Under the pieces are notes generated by a model, which saw nothing but the letters and a program-made list of their open reading frames with translations, did not search any database and was not told the DNA's origin. A DNA stretch of 10,137 nucleotides from an uncultured cyanobacterium. GTDB taxonomy: Bacteria > Cyanobacteriota > Cyanobacteriia > PCC-6307 > Cyanobiaceae. Made by a program: the position numbers and the translations under genes. Shown here in pieces: positions 1 through 6,289 of this stretch (its first letter is position 1; every line of letters begins with the position of its first letter). Where the stretch lies: contig CAIYSK010000311.1 in assembly GCA_903928835.1 (NCBI GenBank), forward strand, positions 1 through 10,137, read 5' to 3'.

Positions 1-370
1 CCAGGAGGCTCTTTTTGAGCAACTCCACCTGGCCGGCCTGGCTGTTGAGCTGGGTCGAGAGGGCGGTGGAGGTCTCCTGGCAGGTGCGGCGCCGGGCCAG
101 GGCTTCCTTAGCCAGGTCCTCTTCCCCCTTTTTCAGGGCCAGCTCGGCCCGTTCATACCAAGTGGCGCTTTGGCTCTCGGCCTGCTCGGCCTGGTTGGCA
201 ATGCGTTTCTGGCTGGCAATCGCCGTGGCCACGGCCTGGCGCAGCTTGACCAAATCCGACTGCATGTCGGCAACGGATTGATCGAGAATCTTGCCCGGAT
301 CTTCCACGCTGCTTAACGCCGCATTGGCGTTGGCACGGATCAGGCGGCTGAGGCGGTCGAAAAAACCCAT
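1..370 (-). CDS. pspA: PspA/Vipp1 (IM30) family membrane-remodelling protein, 3' end missing
   Basis: The reading frame starts at an ATG at 370 and runs off the left edge, giving the first 123 residues. It begins MGFFDRLSRLIRANANAAL, the amphipathic first helix of the PspA/IM30 family. A 'VEDPGKILDQSVADMQ' stretch follows, then long charged helices with no prolines, rich in Lys, Glu, Gln and Ala, that would form the coiled-coil hairpin. Family members are ESCRT-III-like proteins that assemble into rings and rods on the cytoplasmic face of membranes. In cyanobacteria they maintain thylakoid and plasma membrane integrity. The C-terminal tail that separates Vipp1 from PspA lies outside the window, so I cannot choose between the two. 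The gene is divergent from the DUF721 gene with a 67-bp gap between start codons. The family assignment is firm; the symbol is at family level. Confidence 0.95.
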   Translation of the reverse strand, partial: MGFFDRLSRLIRANANAALSSVEDPGKILDQSVADMQSDLVKLRQAVATAIASQKRIANQAEQAESQSATWYERAELALKKGEEDLAKEALARRRTCQETSTALSTQLNSQAGQVELLKKSLL

Positions 371-406
371 GGGTGCAACAATCCCATCCAGAGAAGGCAG
401 GGCTTG

Positions 407-435
407 AGGCTAACCACAATGGGCCTAGCCTTCAA
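407..435 (-). promoter_or_regulatory. Possible promoter of the PspA/Vipp1 gene
   Basis: Read on the minus strand, TTGAAG (435-430) is followed after 17 bases by TAGCCT (412-407). This spacing suits a sigma-70-type promoter, but each box matches the consensus only in part (4 of 6 and 3 of 6). The -10-like box is also one arm of the inverted repeat AGGCTA (407-412) / TAGCCT (426-431). That could be an operator overlapping the promoter or a coincidence. No transcription start is known, so this is a weak suggestion. Confidence 0.25.
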
Positions 436-437
436 CG

Positions 438-968
438 ATGGCCAAGGCGCCCCGGGACCAAACCCGCCAAATCGGCAACCTCTCCCTGCTGCTGCCGGCC
501 CCTCGGCCCGGGGCCAGTGGCCTGGGGAGCTGCCTCAAGGCCCTGGAAAAAGACTGGCACCGGGGCGGCCATCTGGCGGCGCTCTGGCAGGCCTGGCCCA
601 AAATCGCCGGCCCCCAATTGGCCGCCCACTGCCGCCCGCTCCGCCTGCAGGGAGGCCTGCTCACCGTGGGGGCCGCCCCCGGCCCCTGGTTGCAGGCCTT
701 GCAATACAACCGCCACCAACTGATCGGCGCCCTGCGGGCAGCCGGATTCAGCTTGCGGGATCTGAAGATCGAGCAGCACTACGGCCGGGCCCAAGCCACC
801 CCTGGAGGCGAGGCCGAGGCCCAAACCTGGGCTGTCCATCCCAGCCGGGTGGATGTGCATGGCATGGCCACCTGCCCCAGCTGCGGCAGCCCGGCCCCGG
901 CCGGCGAGATGGCCCTGTGGGGCCATTGCAGCTTTTGCCGCCGGGCCCAACTCACCGCCCCCGACTAG
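438..968 (+). CDS. DUF721 (DciA-like) protein with C-terminal zinc ribbon
   Basis: This encodes 176 residues. Residues about 45-110 fit the DUF721 core, seen in 'LWQAWPKIAGPQLAAHCRPLRL', 'GGLLTVGAAPGPWLQALQ' and a following amphipathic helix. The family includes DciA, the ancestral bacterial partner or loader of the replicative helicase DnaB. The C-terminus adds a compact zinc ribbon with Cys146-x2-Cys149 and Cys164-x2-Cys167. A charged, Ala/Gly-rich linker (about 118-140) joins the two parts. The ATG at 438 is the first reasonable start. The gene diverges from the PspA/Vipp1 gene and converges on the GT39 gene with a 29-bp gap. A role in replication is inferred from the family; the cyanobacterial zinc-ribbon form could have another nucleic-acid function. 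Confidence 0.85.
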   Translation: MAKAPRDQTRQIGNLSLLLPAPRPGASGLGSCLKALEKDWHRGGHLAALWQAWPKIAGPQLAAHCRPLRLQGGLLTVGAAPGPWLQALQYNRHQLIGALRAAGFSLRDLKIEQHYGRAQATPGGEAEAQTWAVHPSRVDVHGMATCPSCGSPAPAGEMALWGHCSFCRRAQLTAPD

Positions 969-997
969 GGGGTTCACTGCCTAGCACCGCTGAGGTC

Positions 998-2833
998 TTA
1001 GTAACGCTCTGGCCTGGGCTTCTGCCAATCCGGCCTGAGGGCACTGGCAGCGGCGAGCTGGACGGCCCGCCGGTCCAACTGCCAGCGCTCCACCCTCCAG
1101 AGCCGGTAGATCCCATGGGCGGCCAACTCCTGGTGGGGCAGCGTCTGCCAGCCGACCTGCTGGGCTGTGCCCTGGTCGATCACCACCAAAACCGTTTCGT
1201 GGGGAGTTGTGTTGGGAGTTGCACCAGAAAGTCCCTCCCTGGGCGCCGGGCTGGGGGCAAGGCCCGGGCGGTGTTCCTTGGCCAGCCGGTCGTTGAGGTT
1301 GAGCAAGCCCACGGGCCCAGCCCCTTCGTAGAGCACCACCTGGCGGCTGTAGTAGTGGAGAGAGGGCTTCATCACGCCCACCATCGCCAAGGGTTCGGAA
1401 CCCTGGGACTGGCGGGCCACCGCGGCGGCCATCTGCCGCACCGGCAGGCCCCGAAGCTGATCTCCCAACTGCCAAGCCGGCAGCAAAACCAGAGGGACAA
1501 AGGCGGCGATTGGCCACTGCAGGGCCAGCAAAGCCTTAGGTCCATCCCGCCGGCGGGTCACGATCACCCCGAGGGCCGCCAGGGCAAACAGGGCCGCAGC
1601 CCACCAGAGCCAACGACCCGCCAACAACGCCACTGGCAAGCTGGGCATCTCCGGCTCCTGGATCAGGGGCACCCACAGCGGGGCGGCCGCAAAGCCAACG
1701 GCCAAAACGACCGTTAAGGCCACGGTGCCCCCCCAGGCCCAGCCGCTAGCAGCCCCGCGCCCCCTGCCCTGCTGGGCGGCCATGGCAATCAACAGCCCAG
1801 CCGCCGGGGTGGCGGGGATCCAATAGCTGGGCAACTTGGTGGCTGCTGCGGTGAAAAACAGCAGCACAGCCACCAGCCAGCAGGCCGCAAAGCGCTGCAG
1901 GGAAAGGGAAGCCGGCAAGGGTTCCCGCCACCGGCGCCCCACCTGGGCCAAGCCCAGCAGCAGCAGGGGGGTGGCGGGCAGGCTGGCGATGACCAGCACC
2001 ACCCCAAAAAACCACCAGGGCTGCAGGTGGTGATTCACCACCACCGTGAAGCGCTGCAGGTTGTGGTAACCAAAAAAACTGCGCACGAAGGGTTCCCCCT
2101 CCACCGCCACGGCGGCCAAATACCAGGGAATCGCCATCACCGCTGCGATCACCAGGCCCCACACCGGCCTGAGCCGGCGGGCCAACCCCTCAAGATCCCT
2201 TTGAAGCCAGCCAAACAGCAGCAGCACCAACCCCACCAGCACCACCGCCACCGGGCCTTTTGTGAGCACGGCCAAGCCCAGGGCCACCCAACCGGACCAC
2301 CAGCGCCGCTTGCCATCGGCGTAGGCCTGCCAGCAGAGCAGCAGGCTCCAGGCCACACAGGCCGAAAACAGGGCGTCGCTGGCCGAAATCCGGCTCCAAA
2401 GCAGCACCAGGGGCGACAGGGCAAAGGCCAGGGCTGCGCCCAGGGCCGTCAGGGCGGGCCTTGGGCCCCCTTGGGGCCAGCGCAAGAGGGTGTGGGCCAA
2501 ACCCAGCATCACGCTGATCGAGGCCAGCGCCGAAGGCAGCCGGGCGGCCCAGGTGCCCAAGGGATTCCATTGCTCCTGGCCGGGCAGGGCATACAGCAAG
2601 CCCATGGCCCAATAGACGAGGGGCGGCTTGTCGTAGCGGGGCAGGCCATTGACCCGGGGGATCAACCAATCACCCGTTTCCGCCATCGCCCGGGCAGAAG
2701 CCGCAAACAGGGGCGGCGTTTCATCCACCAGGCCCGTGCTGCCCAAGCGCCACACAAACAAAACCAGCCCCAAGACCGCCGTGATCAGCAGCACGCGGCG
2801 GCGCAGGGCAGGGGCAATGGGCAAGTCGCTCAA
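998..2833 (-). CDS. GT39-family (ArnT-like) integral membrane glycosyltransferase
   Basis: This encodes about 611 residues. A first membrane helix (14-30) leads into 'GLVDETPPLFAASARAM' with Asp37-Glu38, then 'GDWLIPRVNG' and 'YDKPPLVYW' with Lys69. These are hallmark motifs of GT39/ArnT-type enzymes, which use polyprenyl-phosphate-linked sugars on the outer face of the membrane. Many hydrophobic helices follow to about residue 450. The polar C-terminal part (from about 470) is probably the extracytoplasmic domain that ArnT also has. The start is a TTG at 2833, the first start-like codon in frame after the upstream gene's stop. A second TTG lies at residue 4 and no clear ribosome binding site is present, so the exact start is uncertain. 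It is the last gene of a probable three-gene operon, 26 bp after the GT4 gene. Its acceptor (lipid, polysaccharide or protein) cannot be read from the sequence. Confidence 0.88.
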   Translation of the reverse strand: MSDLPIAPALRRRVLLITAVLGLVLFVWRLGSTGLVDETPPLFAASARAMAETGDWLIPRVNGLPRYDKPPLVYWAMGLLYALPGQEQWNPLGTWAARLPSALASISVMLGLAHTLLRWPQGGPRPALTALGAALAFALSPLVLLWSRISASDALFSACVAWSLLLCWQAYADGKRRWWSGWVALGLAVLTKGPVAVVLVGLVLLLFGWLQRDLEGLARRLRPVWGLVIAAVMAIPWYLAAVAVEGEPFVRSFFGYHNLQRFTVVVNHHLQPWWFFGVVLVIASLPATPLLLLGLAQVGRRWREPLPASLSLQRFAACWLVAVLLFFTAAATKLPSYWIPATPAAGLLIAMAAQQGRGRGAASGWAWGGTVALTVVLAVGFAAAPLWVPLIQEPEMPSLPVALLAGRWLWWAAALFALAALGVIVTRRRDGPKALLALQWPIAAFVPLVLLPAWQLGDQLRGLPVRQMAAAVARQSQGSEPLAMVGVMKPSLHYYSRQVVLYEGAGPVGLLNLNDRLAKEHRPGLAPSPAPREGLSGATPNTTPHETVLVVIDQGTAQQVGWQTLPHQELAAHGIYRLWRVERWQLDRRAVQLAAASALRPDWQKPRPERY

Positions 2834-2859
2834 ACCGGGCCGGCTGGGGTGGCCAAAAG

Positions 2860-3927
2860 CTATCTGGCCACCCCCTGGAGCCAGGCCTCAATCCGGCCGG
2901 CGAAGGCATCCTGGGAGCAGTGCTGCTCCACCCACTGGCGGCAACTAGTGCGCGGCACCGCCAGGGCCCGGTGCAACGCCGCGGCCAAATCCAAGCGGTC
3001 ATCCGGGCGGGCCAAGGCCCCATTCAGCCCCTCCTGCACCAGCTCCCCCGGACCACCCCGGGAATAGGCCGCCACGGGAACGCCGCAGGCCATGGCCTCC
3101 ACCACCACGTTGCCAAAGGCCTCATTCCATTTGGGGGTGTTGAGCAGGGCCATGCACAGGCCCAGTTCGGCTTGGAGTTGGTCGGTGGGCAAAAACCCCC
3201 GCCAAATGAGCGTGCCCTCCGGCACGGAGGCATCCACCGCCTCGGCATAGGCGCCATCTTCCCGGTAGCCCCAAACGTGCAGGGGCAATCCCAGCTGGGC
3301 CGCCACGGCGGCGGCATCCTCGAGACCCTTTTCCGGGGCAATGCGCCCCGCCCATCCCAGCTGCTGCATGGGTTGGGCAGAAAAGCTGTAGCGCTGCAAA
3401 TCAAAGCCGTTGCCCACCAGCTGGGGCGGGCTTGAGAGCTGGAAATCGGCGGCCTGGCTGGCCGTGTGGAAGGCCAAGTGGCGGTGGTGACTGCCGCTGA
3501 TTTGGGCAATCACCCCATCCATCGCCTCCCCCACCGAGCCCATGCTCACCAGGTGGGCCAAGGGCGTTTGGGTGTGGGGGGTGAGCCAGAGGGGCAACCA
3601 GTCGTAGGCGAGGTTGAGGATCACATCAAACGACGCCTGGGCCTGCAGGGCCCGCTGCCAGAACTGGGCCAACAGCCCATCGGCGGGCATGGTGATCGGG
3701 GCCCCACGGCCCTGGTGCTGGCAACTGGGCTGGGGTGCTCCGGTGCAGGTCCACAACGCGGCCGCCCCACAGGAGGGCGGCAGCACCGATCGCGCTGCCG
3801 CCAGCACGGTGACCCCATGGCCCCGCCGCAACAGACCGGCCACCAGGGCAGCCAAGGTGAGCTCCACCCCACCTCCCTGGCCGCTGCCCAAGGGGCCCAC
3901 CGGGGTACTCACCACCAAAATCCGCAT
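2860..3927 (-). CDS. GT4 glycosyltransferase, probable UDP-glucose:tetrahydrobiopterin glucosyltransferase
   Basis: The 355-residue protein starts MRILVVSTPVGPLGSGQGGG and has the GT-B fold of GT4 enzymes. The Gly-rich N-terminal loop (11-20) is followed by 'VELTLAALVAGLLRRGHGVTVLA'. The donor phosphate-binding pair Arg195 and Lys200 sits in 'GRIAPEKG', and the E-x7-E motif is Glu269/Glu277 in 'EAFGNVVVEAMACGVPV'. From memory, the opening 'VSTPVGPLGSGxGGGVELTL' closely resembles the cyanobacterial enzyme that glucosylates tetrahydrobiopterin from UDP-glucose, so I propose that function. The substrate is inferred, and another small acceptor is possible. I chose the ATG at 3927 because family members begin at this point. 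A TTG at 3951 would only add eight non-conserved residues. The protein looks soluble. It lies 28 bp after the transporter gene and 26 bp before the GT39 gene. Confidence 0.85.
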   Translation of the reverse strand: MRILVVSTPVGPLGSGQGGGVELTLAALVAGLLRRGHGVTVLAAARSVLPPSCGAAALWTCTGAPQPSCQHQGRGAPITMPADGLLAQFWQRALQAQASFDVILNLAYDWLPLWLTPHTQTPLAHLVSMGSVGEAMDGVIAQISGSHHRHLAFHTASQAADFQLSSPPQLVGNGFDLQRYSFSAQPMQQLGWAGRIAPEKGLEDAAAVAAQLGLPLHVWGYREDGAYAEAVDASVPEGTLIWRGFLPTDQLQAELGLCMALLNTPKWNEAFGNVVVEAMACGVPVAAYSRGGPGELVQEGLNGALARPDDRLDLAAALHRALAVPRTSCRQWVEQHCSQDAFAGRIEAWLQGVAR

Positions 3928-3955
3928 CACAACACCGCGCTCACAATCCAAACCA

Positions 3956-4951
3956 TCACAACGTCCCCTGCCAGAGCTGCTGGCGTCGGTTGATCAGGAG
4001 CACCGAGACCAGGGCCAAGAGGGCCCCTACCCATTGGAGTGGCTCCAGGCTCTCCTCCAAGAACAACACGCCGCACAACAAGGCAAACACAGGTGTCAGA
4101 AAGGTGAGGGCCGTAAAGCCCGTGAGATCGCCGCTGCTGGCAAACCAGAAAAACAGGCCATAGGCCAGGGCACTCCCCAGCACCGTGGCATAGGCCATCA
4201 GGCCCCATTGGCCGGCGCTCCATGAGGGCCAAAGCGCGCCCCAAAAGCCTGGCCCCAATCCAGCCGATGCCAACTCCGGCCCCCCAGGCAAAACCAGTGG
4301 AGTGATCAGGGCCCCCAGAAGCAAAGGTCCACTGCCCAACAGCATGTGCCATCCGGTGATCGCCACCGGATCGCTGTGGCGGGATGCATAGCGGGACAGC
4401 ACCGTGCCGGCAGCCATGGCCGCCGCCGCCCCAAGCATCCAGAGTTCCCCGTGGCTCCAGGGGTGCAAATCCAAAACGGAAGGGCCTTCCAGCCACCAGT
4501 GCTTGAGCAGGGGAGCCGGCAGACCCAAACACACGATCCCCAGCAAGCCCAAGAGCAGGCCACTCCAGCCCACGGGGTTGATCGCTTCACCAAACAGGCT
4601 GCGGGCAAGCAAGGCGACCAGCAGCGGCTGGGAATCAATCAACACCGAGCCGAGACCCGCCCCGGTTTGGCCGAGGCCCTTGGCCAACAGGCCTTGGAAC
4701 AGGCTGCCATCCACGAGGGCAAAGGCCACCAACCAGGGCCAATCGGCGGCGGCAACCCGCAGGGATCGCTTCAGCACCACCGCGGCCAGCACCACCAATG
4801 CCCCCGCCGGCAGCAACCGAAAGAGCGCCAGCAGCCAGGGACTAGCGCCGTCCAGCAGGGGCTTCATCGCTGCCATCGCCGTGCCCCAAAGGGCAAAGGG
4901 CAGCAGCATCGCAACGGTGCGCAGCAAGGGCCACGGCGGGGCCTGGGGCAT
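3956..4951 (-). CDS. EamA/DMT-superfamily transporter
   Basis: The 331-residue protein is almost entirely hydrophobic, with about ten membrane helices in two homologous EamA halves (about 10-145 and 165-315). The N-terminal 'PFALWGTAMAAMKPLL' and the C-terminal 'GVLFLEESLEPLQWVGALLALVSVLLINR' are typical of the two EamA repeats of drug/metabolite transporters. These proteins usually export small metabolites such as amino acids or nucleosides, or sugar-like compounds. The frame stays open far upstream, but that part overlaps sppA on the other strand. The ATG at 4951 directly before the first membrane helix is the plausible start. It is first in a leftward block with the GT4 and GT39 genes, so it may export a product of that pathway. 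The substrate is unknown. Confidence 0.92.
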   Translation of the reverse strand: MPQAPPWPLLRTVAMLLPFALWGTAMAAMKPLLDGASPWLLALFRLLPAGALVVLAAVVLKRSLRVAAADWPWLVAFALVDGSLFQGLLAKGLGQTGAGLGSVLIDSQPLLVALLARSLFGEAINPVGWSGLLLGLLGIVCLGLPAPLLKHWWLEGPSVLDLHPWSHGELWMLGAAAAMAAGTVLSRYASRHSDPVAITGWHMLLGSGPLLLGALITPLVLPGGPELASAGLGPGFWGALWPSWSAGQWGLMAYATVLGSALAYGLFFWFASSGDLTGFTALTFLTPVFALLCGVLFLEESLEPLQWVGALLALVSVLLINRRQQLWQGTL

Positions 4952-5018
4952 CAAAAAACGAGGCCGCCGGGCCCGATGGAGCCTTCTTTTTAAGATCCAG
5001 GCTCTTCTCCCTGCCGCG
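4952..5018. promoter_or_regulatory. Divergent intergenic region between transporter gene and sppA
   Basis: This 67-bp gap must hold both promoters unless they lie inside the neighbouring genes. An AT-rich patch stands out from the GC-rich surroundings. It includes a -10-like TAAGAT at 4991-4996 for the rightward sppA, ending 22 bp before its ATG. No good -35 box sits at the right distance. I see no clear promoter for the leftward operon and no strong ribosome binding site for either gene. Confidence 0.25.
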
Positions 5019-5831
5019 ATGGTCTGGCCCTGGCGCCGAAAAACCCGACGAGCCATGGCGCGCATCGCCATTGAGGGGCCGATTGGCGGCGCCACCCGCA
5101 CCCGGGTGCTCAAGGCAATCAAACAAGTGCAGGACAGGGAATGTGCCGCCCTGCTGCTGCGAATCGACAGCCCCGGCGGCACCGTGGGCGACAGCCAGGA
5201 AATCCATGGCGCCCTTCTGCGTTTGAAGCAAAAGGGCTGCAAGGTGGTGGCCAGTTTTGGCAACATCTCCGCCTCTGGCGGGGTGTATCTGGGGGTGGCG
5301 GCCGACAAAATCGTGGCCAATCCCGGCACCATTACCGGTTCGATTGGGGTGATCCTGCGCGGCAACAACCTCTCCAAGCTGTTGGAGCGGGTTGGCGTGA
5401 GCTTTGAAACGGTCAAAAGCGGCCAGTTCAAGGACATCCTTTCGCCGGATCGGGCCCTGAGTGGGGCCGAACGCGATCTGCTGCAAAGCCTGATCGATTC
5501 GAGCTATGGCCAATTTGTGGAGGCCGTGGCCACCGGCCGCGGGCTGGACGAGGCCAGCGTTCGGGGCTTTGCAGATGGCCGGGTCTTTACCGGGGCCCAG
5601 GGGCTCGAGCTGGGCCTGGTGGATGCCCTCGGCGATGAGGAAACCGCGCGCTTGCTGGCGGCTGAATTGGCGGGCCTGGATCCCGAGAAAACCAAGCCCA
5701 TCACCTTTGGCACTCCCCCCAAGCGATTTGGCGGGGTCCTGCCCGGCCGGGGCCAGCTGCGCGGGGTGCCCGAGGCCCTGAGCCTGGAGCTGGCCTGGAG
5801 CGGCCAACCCCTCTGGCTCTACCGGCCATGA
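5019..5831 (+). CDS. sppA: SppA-type signal peptide peptidase (S49 family)
   Basis: The 270-residue protein belongs to the S49 serine peptidases, which degrade cleaved signal peptides and other membrane-bound fragments using a Ser/Lys dyad. The nucleophile is Ser86 in 'GNISASGGVY'; the general base is Lys138 in 'SGQFKDILSP', matching the short Bacillus-type SppA. Other family motifs are 'LLRIDSPGGTVGDSQEI' (46-62) and 'IVANPGTITGSIGVI' (98-112). Unlike many SppA proteins it shows no N-terminal membrane anchor: the start ATG at 5019 leads directly into Arg/Lys-rich residues and the first beta strand. It is probably a soluble or peripheral single-repeat enzyme acting as an oligomer. Its stop overlaps the aroH start by 4 bp (ATGA), suggesting translational coupling. 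An upstream in-frame extension is a shadow of the divergent transporter gene. Confidence 0.95.
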   Translation: MVWPWRRKTRRAMARIAIEGPIGGATRTRVLKAIKQVQDRECAALLLRIDSPGGTVGDSQEIHGALLRLKQKGCKVVASFGNISASGGVYLGVAADKIVANPGTITGSIGVILRGNNLSKLLERVGVSFETVKSGQFKDILSPDRALSGAERDLLQSLIDSSYGQFVEAVATGRGLDEASVRGFADGRVFTGAQGLELGLVDALGDEETARLLAAELAGLDPEKTKPITFGTPPKRFGGVLPGRGQLRGVPEALSLELAWSGQPLWLYRP

Positions 5832-6217
5832 CCAACACCATGGGCTCCAACCGCCAGCTGCGGGCCCTGCGGGGCGCCACCACCGCCGAGGCCAACACGG
5901 TCGAAGCGATCGGCTCTGCCGTGGCCGACTTGGTGCAGGCGCTGATCGAGCGCAACCAGCTCATCGGCGACCAGGTGGTGTCGGTGACCTTCTCGGTAAC
6001 CGCCGATTTGGATGCCTGCTTCCCTGCGGCGATCGCCCGCCGCCAGCCGGGCTGGGAACAGGTCGCCCTGCTCGATTGCCAGCAGATGGCGGTCGCCGGT
6101 GACCTACCCCGCTGCATCCGGCTGCTGGCCCATGCCTGGATGGAGGCCAGCGAACCGGTGGTGCATCCCTACCTGCGGGAGGCGTCCCGCCTGCGGCCCG
6201 ATCGGGCCGCCAGCTAG
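5828..6217 (+). CDS. aroH: Chorismate mutase, AroH class
   Basis: The 129-residue protein is a monofunctional AroH-class chorismate mutase, converting chorismate to prephenate for phenylalanine and tyrosine synthesis. The family forms cytoplasmic trimers. Against my recollection of Bacillus subtilis AroH, 'LRGATT' supplies the active-site Arg (Arg15, like Arg7), 'RCIRLL' supplies Arg98 (like Arg90), and 'HPYLREASRLRPD' supplies Tyr115 (like Tyr108). Arg71 matches Arg63. The positions matching Bacillus Cys75 and Glu78 appear to be Asp83 and Gln86, a difference noted under findings. The length is normal. The ATG at 5828 overlaps the sppA stop. An ATG at 5840 (residue 5) is an equally good start by family length. 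Confidence 0.95.
   Translation: MTNTMGSNRQLRALRGATTAEANTVEAIGSAVADLVQALIERNQLIGDQVVSVTFSVTADLDACFPAAIARRQPGWEQVALLDCQQMAVAGDLPRCIRLLAHAWMEASEPVVHPYLREASRLRPDRAAS
6029..6036. repeat. Single HIP1 octamer inside aroH
   Basis: GCGATCGC, extended to GGCGATCGCC (6028-6037), is the HIP1 palindrome that is highly over-represented in many cyanobacterial genomes. I find only this one copy in the window, so it weakly supports a cyanobacterial origin. It has no evident local function. Confidence 0.6.
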
Positions 6218-6289
6218 CTGGCCGGCCACCCGCCCCACCAGGAGCTGCTCCGCCTGCTGAGAATTACTTCACTCCTAGATGGCTCCCGC

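Noticed and set aside
969..997. Possible shared terminator between the convergent DUF721 and GT39 genes
   Set aside because: The best stem is about six pairs with a bulge and a three-base loop, with no T run on either strand.
404..1717. Long rightward open frame (437 codons) over the DUF721 and GT39 genes
   Set aside because: Its protein is Pro/Gly/Arg/His-rich with no recognisable domain. It lies in the wrong frame over two genes with clear family motifs; long chance frames are common in GC-rich DNA.
2027..3067. Rightward open frame of 346 codons opposite the GT39 and GT4 genes
   Set aside because: It is low-complexity, Gln/His/Pro/Arg-rich sequence, antisense to well-supported glycosyltransferases.
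4404..5018. N-terminal extension of the SppA frame
   Set aside because: It is antisense to the transporter gene and rich in Ser/Arg/Pro/Ala without the S49 pattern; the ATG at 5019 is preferred.
5336..5345. GGTTCGA-like T-loop sequences here and near 8188
   Set aside because: Both sit inside conserved coding sequence (sppA and yidC), with no matching acceptor, D or anticodon arms, so they are not tRNA genes.
4952..5437. N-terminal extension of the EamA transporter frame
   Set aside because: The extra residues are antisense to the conserved SppA catalytic region and show no membrane or domain pattern; the ATG at 4951 fits the family.
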